DNA of 64,000 nucleotides from Hyperoplus lanceolatus (GCA_026929865.2 CM049408.1:4867501-4931500); one strand, 5' to 3'. Counted from the stretch's first letter, positions 11,774 to 23,929 are shown. The notes: a model not told the origin generated them from the sequence alone. Numbers and translations are program-made.

Positions 11774-13007
11774 TTAAAATGCAATGTTTGAGATATGCGC
11801 GTCTGGTGCTATTTACTATCTATGGTCTGGTGTTAGGCTACATCTAATATGTTGAATAGTCAAGTGTTTTATGGATATTCATAACATTGCTTCTATGTAA
11901 TGTAGGCCTATTGCTTTAAATTATGAGGACTGATGTTATAGGCTAGGCTACCGCTGTTGGTTAGTTTAACGTGATGATTACGTGCTGCGCGAATAGAGTA
12001 TAGGACTATCAAAAATATACAGTGTACTGTAGGCTAATAATAATTGTGCGCCCCTATGCATTTCATATGCCCCCCTTAAGACTGAGGTCTGGCGATGGGT
12101 CTGGATCTGCCCAGTGCCACTCTGGATCTGCCAACCAATCGCATAATGTTTGGTTGTGACGTATGTCATGCGCAGGCTTCTTACTACAACTGGAACTGAA
12201 ACTGGGCGCACGTCATTGTTCTCAGCCACTGCCTCTGTTCACTGATTGGACAGGTAAAAATCTGCCAGGGAGAAAAACCTGCGAATGTACCGGAGACACA
12301 GACTACTACTACCTACTGAAGGGAAATGAAAAATTGAGCAGAAGTAGGTAGGCGGGTGGTGCCAGGCTAGGCGATGTTAGCATCGTAGAACTTCTTGCTC
12401 CGATGTGTAGCAGTCATTGACAATGCATTGTTTAGTCCCCCGACATTACCTTTGTTTTGTCAGCACAGCCACTGTTCAGAAATCCACAGTAAACTGGGTA
12501 GGTGAAGAGCTACTTTATTCTTATGTTGCTTTTCAATTACATGTTAGTTGCCCTGCTCGGCTCGGGCCTACTCTAATAGTGTGGATACAAAGTTTAGGTG
12601 AACTTTAAAAAGCACACAGAGTTCCTTATGACAGCTTGAAATGGATGCCTCCAAGCATACTAACCCACGGTGTCTCTCCCCAGGTTTGAATGATTTCAAT
12701 TAATACCGAAAGGGCGTCAGGAGAACATTAAATTAGAAAAAAAACAATAGGCAGGCGGTGATTAATAATTTATGTCAGCTCAAATGACTCCGCAGTAAGA
12801 CATAATCAGATCTCACACCTTAAATCAAATGAGGAGGCATTACCATGGTGATTGATTGCTAGTGATATTAAATGAAGAAATGGCTGCAGAAGCTCAGTGA
12901 AAGAAATGTGTGTTGGGATTGTGTGTATGTCTCTAGTAAGATAGTGGGAGAAGGGCTATTTTATTTTGGCGACTGAAAAACAAAGAAAAGTAAACCATGG
13001 ACATTTA

Positions 13008-14609
13008 CAGTCATATGAAAAAGTTTGGGGACCCCTCTCAGACGGCATTATAATTGACTCTGCTTTCACAAAAAAAAGGATAAAAGTGGTATGTCTTTAA
13101 TTTACTAGGAACAGCTAAGTACTGGGATGTTTTCCAAACAAAGATTTTTTGAAAAGCAGTATTTGGTTGTATGAAATAAAATAAAATGTGAAAAACTGGC
13201 TGTGTAAAAATATAGGAACCCTTGTGGTTTTGTTGATTTTAATGCCTGTAACAGCATGTAAAACTGATGACTTTAAACACAAAGTTAGTTGGATTATGTT
13301 GTTAAGCCTTGAACCTCATATAAAGGTCTGTTTAATCATGATAAAAGGTATTTTATGTGCTTAAATGCAAGTTGCACTTCTCTTTGACTCTGCTGAAGTG
13401 AGACAGAATGGGATCATCAAAGCAGTTCCCAAAAGATCTGAAAAACAAAGATTGTTCATTGTCATGGTTCAGGGGAAGGCTACAAGAAGCTTTCCCAAAG
13501 GTTTCAATTGTCAATTTCTACTGTAAGGAACGTTGTCAGGAAATGGAAGGACACAGGCACAGTGGCAGTTAAACCCAGGCATGGCAGAACAAGAAAAAAA
13601 CAGGAGCGCATAGGTGGAGGATTGTGAAAATGGTTGCACACAACCCACAGATCACCTCCAAAGACCTGCAAGAACATCTGGCTGCAGATTGTGTATCTGT
13701 ACATCGTTCAACAATTCAGCGCAATTTGCACCAAAACATCTGTATGGCCGGGTGATGAGAAGGAAGCCCTTTCTGCGCCCACGCCATAGATACAGTTGCA
13801 TGGAGTATGCAAAAGCTCATTTAGACAAGACAGATTCATATTGGAAGAAAATGCTTTGGACTGATGAGACAAATTAAGTTATTTGGTCTTTATAAAAAGC
13901 GCTTTGCACTGCGAAAGAAGAAAACTGCATTCCAAGAAAAACACCTGCTACCTACTGTCAAATTTGGTCATGCTGTGGCCACTTCAGGGACTGGGGCCCT
14001 GGTTAAAGTTGATAGTCGACAGTTTCAACAGATTATTCAGGATAATGTTCGAGCATCAGTCACAAAGTTGAAGTTGCGCAGGGGTTGGATATTCCAACAA
14101 GACAATGACCCTTAACACAGTTCAAATTCCTGCAGAGGGAAAAGTACAATGTTCCGATATGGCCGTTGCAGTCCAATGACTTCAATATCATCGAAAATCT
14201 ATGGGATGATTTGAAGCGGGCTTTCCATGCTCGGCAGCCATCACATTTAACTGAACTGGATCGCTTTAGTGTGTAAGAATGTTCAAAATACCTCCATCCA
14301 GGATCCAGACACTCATCACAGGCTACCAGAGGCGTCTAGAGGCTTTTATTTTTTGCAAAAGGAGGCTCAACTAAGTACTGATGTCATTTTTCTGTTGGGG
14401 TGCCCAAATTTATGCACCAGTCAAATTTTGTTATGATGCCTATTGCATATTTTCTATTATTCCAAAAAACAAAATGACACTGCTGAATTGCTTCTGTTTC
14501 CCTGAGGTATGTCATATATGAAAAGGAATTTGCTTCTTTGAAATCCCAGCTAATGATGAAGAAAAATCCCCAAAATTAGAAGGGGGTCCCAAACTTTTTC
14601 ATATGACTG
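13008..14609 (+). mobile_element. Tc1-like transposon, decayed
   Basis: The 1602-bp element is bounded by TA on both sides, with TIRs CAGTCATATGAAAAAGTTTG and CAAACTTTTTCATATGACTG. This is the usual size for Tc1. Transposase pieces are found in order on the plus strand but in different frames with stops: KDLQEHLAADCVSVHRSTIQ (HTH region), YWKKMLWTDET (first catalytic D), and GWIFQQDNDP (second D). Confidence 0.88.
13614..14270 (+). pseudogene. broken Tc1 transposase
   Basis: Pieces of a DD34E-type transposase lie in at least two frames. After WTDETN the frame meets a stop at 13876. A second frame gives KTAFQEKHLLPTVKFGHAV and then QQDNDP before another stop at 14113. Beyond it, nucleotides that would encode the last motif (NIIENLWDDLKR) can be read in a frame closed on either side. 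It cannot yield a working protein as it stands. Confidence 0.75.
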
Positions 14610-14785
14610 TATTTTGAGAAATGTGGAGAGATGAAAAGTAAGCACTCATGATCAATTTGTAAATATTTTAAAATTAGAAAAGCAAACTATACTTAAGCAC
14701 CTTAATCAGTACAGAAAACGATTGAATGTAATTGACAAGCTTGATTCCTGTAGTAAATTTACCATGTTTTGCACACACTCCTACA

Positions 14786-14786
<1 letters not shown>

Positions 14787-14858
<72 letters not shown>
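14787..14858. repeat. (CA)n microsatellite
   Basis: A pure CA array in trappc12 intron 3; (UG)n in the transcript. Confidence 0.97.
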
Positions 14859-14861
<3 letters not shown>

Positions 14862-16809
14862 TGTCGCAAGTTTAAAAGGGGTTGAGACTCCTTAAATGTG
14901 TTGAAGACAGCAAGTTCCGAAGGCCTTTTACTTTGGTGATAGAAAAAATAAAAGAACCTGCATAACAAAGTTTGATGAACAAACGAACGCCCACTTGTTC
15001 CCTCACAAGACCCAAAAACCCCGCCCCGCCTCCCCCTCCCCCCGGGGCGTATCTGATATAAAAAGGCTTCCTCACACCAACTTTGGTCGAAAAAAAAAAA
15101 AAAGGCGCTCCCATGCGACTTCAATTAAGCCCCGGCAATTTGGATAACGGAGGGTGTGAAACAAAAACACATTTGTAATATGCTAATAGTTCAGGCCAGT
15201 CAATGCTAACTGTACTTTGATACCACTGAAGTTGGTCTGCATTTGAACCAAGGGACATAACATTACCCTCAGGCATGAGGAAGGCCTGCTGGCTATACTG
15301 TAATGATATGCACATCACAAGAGCAGCCATTTTGGCTCCCACAGGCCGTCGCTGGACTCTTCAAACAGTGTCACTGATGGAAACTGAGACAAAACTGCTA
15401 TAAAATATTATCTGAAGACACCATGCTAGCTCATTGCTTGTAAGAGACCTCCACATAACACTCCCTAAGATTGTTTCCGACACAGCTTTTCCAGTTCTAA
15501 GTGATGCTCCTCTGGGTAATATCAACCACTGATTGATAGTGGGGCTACTGGATAGCTTTTGATGGTTATGTTATCACCACTAACAGCACGTCCCATTTCC
15601 CTTCTCCCTCTACGTAAGAGTGCAGCACACACACAGTACATTTGAAAGACCTGAAGAGGAAGCAATCTGGTGATGTTACTGTTTGGTAATCTATCAGTTA
15701 TCATAAGATTGAACTTCGAAAAAAGAATGGCTAAGATGTGGCAATATTCCTGAAGGATGAAAAATGAAGAAAACTAGGTTGAAACGTATTGTCCTCCTAA
15801 GTGGACAGTGTGCTATATTGTGGCCACATTGTTACACATTACAGAGAGACCGTCATGTGAATGTGCCTGGATATTAAATGTAACTGAAGTAGCATATGAC
15901 ATGACATGGTGAAGCTCTACTTGAATCAATTCTTTCCACTGCTATATTAAGATATTTGATGTATAACTCATTATAACTTGTATACATACATAGATATGAC
16001 CTACCCTTACTCTGCCATTCATTTATCATGTTTCTCAGATCTGTTTTCTCTCCTGCTCTGGACTCTTACAGTGCTTATCCATCATCATTGTGTTTCGTAT
16101 TGTTTTTTCAGATCAGTTCCCTCTTCACTAGCCATGTTGCTGGTTGCATGTCCACCGGAACGCAACGTCGACTTATATTTGGCCGATCAAATGTATTCAG
16201 AAGATCACCAAAGTCAGTAGGATTAATTATCTGTAGACCAATGAACAGGAAAAATGTCATTCTGGACCTTGGTGAGCACAGACCAACAGTGGCATACTAA
16301 TACGAATTATCAATGCCATTTTGGAATGGTTATGTTTGTGGGAAAAAAAAACGAGTAGTCAACAACGGCATACATCTCTTAGAATTAGAATATAACACGA
16401 CAATAAGTGTGGCATGTCATCGGCTATTTTGAGATCAATAATATCAAAAAACAAAAACAATGCCTCAGTAGTAATAAACTGGGCAAGGCTAAACTATGTA
16501 GCGCTTTTACAGTAGGTCTGAGCATACAGCTGCAGCCAACATAAACAGAGCAAGGTGAAAACAAACTATCATCACAGTTCAAACATGCCCTTCAGTGCTA
16601 CACAAAAAGCTGACGGTGCATTACCCAGACTCCAGGCTTGCGAGTGTGACCGGTGGCGGAAATGACAGCTATGTAAAAAAAGGTTACGATAATGACAAGG
16701 AAAGGTTACGGCAATGATATGAAAGTGCTAGGCGGCAGCTGGGTCGGTGCAAGCGATTATGGGGGTGTGGCTGTCTGACCCAGCCAAGGTGGGTCTCTCT
16801 CTCTCTCGC

Positions 16810-16898
16810 AACCATACACACACACAAGCGCAAACAGGCACACACACAGACACACACACACAGACACACACACGCACACACACACACACACACACACA
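16810..16898. repeat. imperfect (CA)n microsatellite
   Basis: CA units broken by CAGA and CACG steps, next to a short (CT)n run at 16795-16806. Confidence 0.9.
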
Positions 16899-17532
16899 TC
16901 CAGCCCAGACGTAATCGCACGGCGGGCGGAAAGACAGGTTGGAGTCTCAGGTGGGTTGTACAGAGGGAGGGGGGAAAGAGACAGAGATGAAGGAGAAGGA
17001 GGGATGGAGGGAGGGAGAGAGGAGGAGAGAAGGGGCTAGCTAGTTGATTGCTAATGAGACAGACAGATGAGGGGGCAGCCCAGGGTGTTGCTGAGCCAGA
17101 GACTAGACCCTCTGAGGACCACACCACAGAGGGCACTGGGAGGTTAGAAGGGAGTGGAAGGGACGCCATGGACAGCCAACCAAACTCACTTCATATCAGG
17201 CAAGGTGATAAGCTTACATTACATCATGCAGGCCAAAAAAATCACAAGGAGTCAGCCTATGACACTCGTTTTAAACAAGCCAACAGTTTGCTCATCTAAA
17301 GGGTTATTTCTACAAAACAAAAAGTCAAAAGTATACGCACACCAGAAATGCTGTTGACAAATTACAAAAAAAAACTGTGTGCAGCCAACAGCAGGCGCCG
17401 GCTACTACCGATACTAGTTTTAAAAGAGCACCAGTATACGTGTGTGTATGAAAACAGAGCTTTAGTGCAGTAGAAGTGGGTGCAGTCACACTCTGGGTCT
17501 GCAGCATGACTCATTCTGCCAGCTCATAGCAG

Positions 17533-17690
<158 letters not shown>

Positions 17691-17875
17691 GAACTGACTA
17701 CATCCACATAAAGTGTGTAAACACATCCAGGTACAGTACTTGATATACCCATGACATGCACACACAATCACACACAGGAAGGATGAGACAAGAGCTCACA
17801 TGTGTCAAGTAAAGGATCAGCTGTCCCAGATGCTGTGAGTGAAGCTGCAGCCTACTGAGATTGCCAGTTCCCTCT

Positions 17876-17880
<5 letters not shown>

Positions 17881-17964
<84 letters not shown>
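17881..17964. repeat. (GT)n microsatellite
   Basis: A pure GT array followed by a short (GA)n. Confidence 0.97.
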
Positions 17965-17972
<8 letters not shown>

Positions 17973-18338
17973 TTATATATGTATGTCCTCATTAAGTCCA
18001 TTTCGACCTCCCTTAGCATTTCAGCAAGCTACATTACCTACAACTTTGATCTATGACTTTCTTTGATCTTAGAAGCTTCATAATTTGTTGGTTGAGTAAA
18101 TCATTTTAAACACAAGTGGATGGAGAAGGCAGCTGGTGTCTGGTCCATTAATAACTATGAACACCATAATGATGTCACTAATGCCATGAGGCGGAGGCTC
18201 CTCTGTCAAAACACAAGATAACACTTGTGTTGTGTTCATTGACATACAATGACACATGTTGGCACTATCAGCAGTAAGCAGGTAGTTTGAGGATTTGAAT
18301 ATAGATAGACAATCAGCCCGCCCCGGAGATGGAGGGGG

Positions 18339-18354
18339 AGGGGGGGGGGGGGGG
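18339..18354. repeat. G-run
   Basis: An almost pure G run of about 16 bases after GGAGGGGGAGG. It is a likely quadruplex former and a place where base counts in the assembly may be wrong. Confidence 0.8.
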
Positions 18355-19266
18355 TGTGGCTCTCTAAGATGTTAAAGGCATGTTTAGCTGACCTGGGGCG
18401 AGAACATTAACTACTGACAACATTTCTACCAAATTCACAATTTAAACATTCGCATTTTCAATAAGTAATGTAGAGACCAAGATTGAAGAAAAATCCAGAC
18501 TGGTCTCTTTTAACACTTTGAATAAAATGATCAATGAGAGGAAAAGCAAAGTGAATTTAAAGCAGAGTAATGTAAAGCTCTGCCCCCTATACTCTATCAA
18601 CCAACATTTGGACTCTTGAGTTATTGAGATAGAACTGGCATTAAGATGAAAAACATGGCTGCCCTCTTACATAGAAGAATCCTTGGTCGGCCATTGATTT
18701 TGTATTGTTTTTTTTTTGTGATCCCTTAACAATAATAATACATCATATTAACTTATTCGAACTATTCATTTGATTAAAAAAATAATAAGGATTTGTATCT
18801 CATTAAATTGAATTTGAATATTTGTGAACAGGGTCTCTTCTTTTTATGTTATTTTCTGATGCGATGTTTATCGAATTCAAATTAGGGGTGGAGTGAATAA
18901 TCGGCTGATCGGTTTATTCCTCCTCAAAAGCTTTGTATTTGCCATTCAAAATCCACTATTGGTTGACCTCTGCTACAATAATCAAGATGATAGGATGATT
19001 CATTCAGAATACTGGAGGAAATTTAAGCTCACAGTACATCTCCACATGCTGAAGTGTGCGTGTGTGAGTGCTTAGGGCCAGGTGAAGCCCACTTCTGCTT
19101 CCATATCTTTCACACACACACCATTGTTGTCTGTTACCTTTTGTGCTTGTCATTCCTTGACAACTCTCCTGAAGGCCGATCTGGCTCACTGTCTCTCTCC
19201 TTTCTTTAGCCTCTTGCTCCAGGGAGCCACCCACACCAATTGGCTGACAACGTATGATCTCTCTTA

Positions 19267-19444
<178 letters not shown>

Positions 19445-19743
19445 GACTGCAACCTGAAAGTACCAACTTATGAGTGTGTGTGTGTGTGTGTATATATCCG
19501 CCAAGTCCAGAAGGCCCTTGAAATATGCACAGCAGTCCCCATGCATAATACATGGGCACAGCAGGAGAAAAGGAACTTGTGAGCCAAGTGGATCCCCACA
19601 CCTCTCCATCGTTTTCACTTCAACCTCCCACTCTCACCTCTCTCTCCTTTACACTGTTTGCTGCTACTGCGGCTATGCATATGTTTTAAATACAACCCGT
19701 GTCTCAGGGTCATCTGTGGGTCAGACTTTATGATGGAGAGAAT

Positions 19744-19863
19744 GATGGATGGATGGATGGATGGATGGATGGATGGATGGATGGATGGATGGATGGATGG
19801 ATGGATGGATGGATGGATGGATGGATGGATGGATGGATGGATGGATGGATGGATGGATGGATG

Positions 19864-19926
<63 letters not shown>
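19744..19926. repeat. compound (GGAT)n-(GATA)n microsatellite
   Basis: About 30 GGAT units change at 19865 into about 15 GATA units without a break. One G-to-A change spread through part of the array would explain the shift. Confidence 0.97.
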
Positions 19927-20151
19927 GTTCAAAGCTCTAGCACAGGCATGTTAAGTGGAACTTGAGAAAACGTTTTTGTCAACAGCTATTTCCAGGGTCA
20001 AGAAAGAAATATCAAGGCAAGATGGTGGTTTCCAACCGCTTGCAAGTCAAGCAAAGACACTATGGCACCAGAACTCAAGTAATGTTGACTCTAGGACAAC
20101 AGTACAGAGTCAGATTTCTTCAGACTATGTTATCTATAGTGAGGGACTTAC

Positions 20152-20268
20152 AATGAGCTGTTTGAGGCCGTTAAAGGACTGTTCCACGGAGTTGGCGGTG
20201 AGGACCTGACGCTTCATCGCTGCCTGTTCTCCAAGGAAACGCAGCATGAGGTCTTTGACAGCATCGCC
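20152..20268 (-). CDS. trappc12: trappc12 second coding exon
   Basis: The exon is 117 nt (39 codons), phase 0 at both ends. The acceptor is ttttttcatctgcag/GGCGATG and the donor ATT/gtaagt. It encodes [20 protein letters not shown] followed by [18 protein letters not shown], almost the same as the human protein at this point, where the disordered N-terminus gives way to the helical/TPR-like part. A (GT)n tract on the coding strand (20286-20312) lies about 18 nt before the acceptor. Confidence 0.95.
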
Positions 20269-20285
20269 CTGCAGATGAAAAAAAG

Positions 20286-20312
20286 ACACACACACACACA
20301 CACACACACACA
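20286..20312. repeat. (CA)n before trappc12 exon 2
   Basis: On the coding strand this is a (GT)n run 18 nt upstream of the exon 2 acceptor. Confidence 0.95.
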
Positions 20313-20554
20313 ATCAGAAAATCAGATCTACAATATCACCCAAATAAGAGGCAGGACAAATAAAATAAAGAAAGTCCCATCTTTAATCCAGTTTTGGAGT
20401 ACACCTCATTTGTCCGGTGAAAAGTGGTTCTCAGTAGGGAAAAACACCAAGATGACAGAAAAAAAAGAAAAGTCCTTGATTTTTATTCATTTATTCTAGC
20501 AGCCTTTCAAACCCAGTTTGAGGGGATAATGAACCCTCACTGAGCTGGGCGGGC

Positions 20555-20705
<151 letters not shown>

Positions 20706-21202
20706 AAATTGAATAAATAGGTAAATTGATGTTTATAAGAAAATAAACTTGAAGTGGAGAACCAGGATTAAAGGACTCCCGTCTGTGTGCTTCATATACA
20801 AGTGATACCTGTCTCCACACTATGTACTGACAAAGCAGGAGAAAGGGCTGGCTATACTGTGACACACAAAACAACATAGTAGAGCCGTGGTTCTATCCAT
20901 TATTCAGGTCCCTAACCGCCACACTTTAAAAACAAAATGTAGGCTTCACTGAATATGGATGTTTGATCTTTACGACGATCTCTTTTTTATGGTTTATACG
21001 ATTATGTATACTATTTAATATGTTAGTATTATATATTTATTCAAATTCATATATTATGACTATTATTCCCACAGGATAGCAGACAGCTGCTCCTCTGTAT
21101 CTGCGCTGTCATTGTTGAGTGGGATGGACGATATCACTCATGGCAGTATTGACGTGTTAACATGTTGTGTGATAAGCATGTGACTGCCATGGCTGGTCCT
21201 AC

Positions 21203-22562
21203 CTGCAGGTTGTCAAACTTGAGCCCGGGCATGGTGAGTCTGTTGCTCTCCACGTAGGCGGGGCCGAGCTGCTGCGTGGCCACAGAGACCAGCAGCTTCC
21301 TGGTCTCCTGCGAGGGCTGCCAGGCGTCATGGCGCCGGTCCACCTCACTCAGGCTCAGCGCCGTGGCAAAGGGGTCGTCACTGCCCAACGAGAAGACCGC
21401 CTGAAGCTGGTTGAAGGGCTGGGGCTTAGGAGGGGCTGGGGCGGCTTGGGCTGGAGGAGGAGCTGGGGTGGTTTGGGGTTGAGGAGGAGCAGCAGAAGGT
21501 TGGGGCTGCTTGGTGGCTATGGTGGAGTCAGTGGGGGGGGGTGGAGCCAAACAGTGAGCCAGGGGTGGGAGCGCCGCTGGAGTCCTGCGGGGTGGAGATC
21601 TCTGCATTCGGGTTGGACACCGAGATGAAGGAGGAGGGCGTGGTGAAAGAGTCGAAGAAGTCGGAGGCCGGGTTGACATGTTCATTGTCCGTGAAGAACT
21701 TGCTGAGGCTGGGGCTGGGCTGGCACACCAGAGGGGCCGTCAGCTTGCTGGGGGTCACCGCCTCGGTAGCGACACTTCCCCCACCACCAGTACTACTAGC
21801 ACTAGCATTAGCACCGCTCCCCATGCTAAAGCTGGGCGACTTGATGAGCGTGGGCTGGAAGCCGTCGGGCATCAGAGACCTGGGCTGCGTGCCCTGGCTG
21901 AAGATGGTGCACACGGGCACAGGCTGCTCTTTTTGGGGGCTGGTAGATTCCATAGCTTCCTGCATTGCTGGTTCCTCACTACAGCTAGGATCAGACGGGC
22001 TGTGTAGGAGGGCTAGAGGAGAAACGTCATCGACTAGGACCTGCTCTTGCGTGTCTGTCCACTCCTCTGCCTCCTCCTCCTCTTCTTCTTCTTTCTCCTC
22101 AGAAGAAGCACCTTTCTCCTGTTCCTCCATTGAAATGTTAATCTCAGTGGTGTTAAATCCAATTTCACTTTCCACCTCTCTGTCGCCCAATACCTCTAGT
22201 GTGTTCTCCTCCTGCTCCTCCACTCCATCCAGGAAGGAGTCAATGGGAGCCACCTCGTCCTCTTCACTGTTATTGGGCGAGTCAGAGATCAGGACGCTCT
22301 CCATCATCTGTTCGTTGAGCTTGTCCATCAGGCTCTCTGAAGGTGTAGCGCTGCTGTCCTCTGCAGGGGGCGTGGCAAACTCCCCACCCAGCCCAAGGTC
22401 CAAGTGCTCTTCCTGGGATAGGACAATGTCCCCGGAGGGGGTCTGGCTGGAAGTGGGCTCTGGAGGGTCTGGGGTTGTAAGGGATGGGGCTTCATTGGTT
22501 ACATCTTCCACCGTGATGTCCAAGGTGACTGGCCGCTGAGCAGGAACCTCCTCACTATCCAT
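21203..22562 (-). CDS. trappc12: trappc12 first coding exon (with one-base frameshift)
   Basis: The start codon is ATG at 22562-22560 ([11 protein letters not shown]). It follows a splice acceptor at 22574-22575, and the donor is at 21201-21202 after KFDNLQ. It encodes the long, mostly disordered N-terminal region: an acidic run ([14 protein letters not shown]), [42 protein letters not shown] and [17 protein letters not shown]. All of these match the human TRAPPC12 pattern in order. A run of nine C (plus-strand G at 21533-21541) shifts the frame. As written, the protein stops at residue 344 after STPPH. With eight C the frame passes straight into TDSTIATKQ and on to the donor, giving 453 codons. 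Because the downstream part is well conserved, a sequence error or a length polymorphism is more likely than a dead gene. Confidence 0.92.
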
Positions 22563-22573
22563 CGTACTGCTCT

Positions 22574-23717
22574 CTAGACAAAACACACAGCAATGAAGCA
22601 ACATTAAAGGTCATATTATTAGGCTCATTTTCAGGTTCAAAATTGTAATATGTGTTCGAGATGGAAAATGTTTTCAATGGTGTAGTGTTCCCCATAGGAA
22701 ACCTGTATATTTCTGACAGTGCCACTGCTGAATCTCCTCCTTCTCAGCCTCTGTCTGAAACGCTCCATTTGACAGCCAGTCTCTTTGAGCCACGCCTTCC
22801 AAAAAGCCCAGTCAGCTCTGATCATAAATAATTATTAAATAAATAATGATTTAAGATAAAGTTCAGTTGTTCGCAATATTTCAACACTCATAAGAATATT
22901 TCCAAATCAGGTATTCATTTAGTTTTATTACACATAGGCCGGCCTACAAGTTCCTTAGATGTATTCTCTTTGACTCTCAAAAGGTATGTCAGCTTTTCCA
23001 TAACAAAAATGTCTTGGACAATTTCCAGCTACTGTTCCATTTTTGGGGCGTTTTACATTAAGCCATTTCTTAGAACAGCTTTCTGTCTTGCTGCAAAATA
23101 AAGTTTAAGTTAAGTATGCTATCTTTTCTCATCACAACATCTTGAATATTCCCAAGATACATCAAAGGGCTCTGCAGGTCTTTGGGATTTCATATCCCAA
23201 CATGTTTTAAACATCTGCATTGTCCCACTATCCATCGTTCTGCTCTTGACAATCAAACACTCAACAGCAATAAAGCAAATTGACCTATAACAACAGTGGC
23301 TGACCAGTTTCATATGCGTTGCACAATACTGTACAACAGGATATTTCTAACTGACTTCCTGTAAGCATAAGATACACTATTTTTTTTACCAGCTTCTTCA
23401 ACCGTCAGAATTCAAATACAGCTGCAAAGTAAAAGCTATGTTCCCGTCTTTTATTCATGACCTTAGTCTGATAGCCCGACACCGGAGTTATCGGAGGAAG
23501 ATTGTGTGTTTGGTACTGGCTATCTTGCTAATGCTACATTAGCCGGTTGGCTACCGTAAACTTACTTAGCTAATCAGCCGGTTGCAAACGTGAAACACGT
23601 TCTTCACGTATTGCTGCATACGCTTTATAAAGCGCGACACAGTGCCGCACTTTACATTAAACTACGCAATCACAACAAATTAAAATCTGAAACAGCAACG
23701 CGATTGTGTTTTCTTAC
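22574..23717 (-). other. trappc12 intron 1
   Basis: An intron of 1.14 kb between the 5' UTR exon and the first coding exon. It holds the diverged copy of the start-exon boundary at 23226-23280. The last 250 bp toward the promoter are richer in CpG. Confidence 0.55.
23226..23280 (-). repeat. diverged copy of the trappc12 start-exon boundary
   Basis: About 55 bp in trappc12 intron 1 resemble 22553-22605, the place where the first coding exon begins. Both hold CACTATCCATCG followed by a pyrimidine-rich stretch and CAGCAATRAAGCAA. The copy keeps an ATG that reads MDSG and a weak acceptor-like tcaag before it, then stays open for about 38 codons. It may be an old partial duplication; there is no sign that it is used. 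Confidence 0.5.
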
Positions 23718-23765
23718 CTTTACTGCAGACTGACCGCTACAACTCTAGTGCGCATGCGCACGTCC
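23718..23765 (-). other. trappc12: trappc12 probable 5' UTR exon
   Basis: Read on the minus strand, a good donor (CAGTAAAG/gtaagaaa) ends at 23718. It fits with the acceptor tgtgttttgtctag/AGAGC that begins the coding exon at 22573. The start of transcription is not visible; 23765 is a guess just beyond the NRF1-type palindrome. No ATG opens a long frame here, so the exon is taken as untranslated. The call is inferred from splice signals and gene order alone. Confidence 0.5.
23749..23760. promoter_or_regulatory. NRF1-type palindrome
   Basis: TGCGCATGCGCA is a perfect palindrome that fits the NRF1 consensus YGCGCAYGCGCR. NRF1 sites are common in CpG promoters of housekeeping and divergent gene pairs. 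It sits at or just upstream of the probable trappc12 transcription start. Binding is inferred from the motif only. Confidence 0.6.
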
Positions 23766-23920
23766 AAAGGGAAAGCTTCGTGTACGGTGTTCCAGAGCTG
23801 ACAAATTTCATTCAACGGTGTTTTTAGTATTCTTGACTCTTCTTACGTACACTTTATAGAGTTGCATGAACGTCGCTACGTATGTTCCCCTTACGCTTAT
23901 TTTTGTCCAGTTTTTGAATC

Positions 23921-23929
23921 GCGGAAGTG
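23921..23929 (+). promoter_or_regulatory. ETS/GABPA-type site
   Basis: GCGGAAGTG matches the ETS-family core (CGGAAGTG). It lies about 125 bp upstream of the eipr1 start codon and about 160 bp from the NRF1-type palindrome. This pairing is typical of TATA-less housekeeping promoters. Function is inferred. Confidence 0.45.

Larger units (their letters stand above)
10130..12101 (+). mobile_element. hAT-like element inserted in MITE copy A
   Basis: Both sides carry the same 12 bases TGGATCTGCCCA (10118-10129 and 12102-12113), and the ends form a short inverted repeat (ACCCGTCGC at left, GCGATGGGT at right). Inside is a transposase-like frame at 10511-10945. A (GT)n array and a TTAA-target MITE lie within it. 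A duplication of 12 is longer than the 8 normal for hAT, so part of it may be chance or old sequence. Confidence 0.65.
10002..12370 (+). mobile_element. hAT-type MITE copy A, split by an inner insertion
   Basis: The left part (10002-10129) and right part (12102-12370) join into one sequence that matches copy B at 41356-41682. The ends are TAGCCTGGTCC and GGTGCCAGGCTA. The flanks GAGATGTT (9994-10001) and GCGATGTT (12371-12378) agree at 7 of 8 bases, as expected of a hAT target duplication. The gap between the parts is filled by the separate element at 10130-12101. Confidence 0.8.

Noticed and set aside
16028-16300. Open frame of 90 codons in trappc12 intron 2
   Set aside because: No recognisable domain, on the strand opposite the host gene, and overlapped by another open frame of similar length.
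21134-21685. Separate short gene in the second frame of trappc12 exon 1
   Set aside because: Its C-terminal part is the continuation of TRAPPC12 after the C9 run and ends at a splice donor; it is not an independent gene.
21541-22539. Open frame of 332 codons on the plus strand
   Set aside because: It is the antisense shadow of the acidic, serine-rich trappc12 first coding exon.
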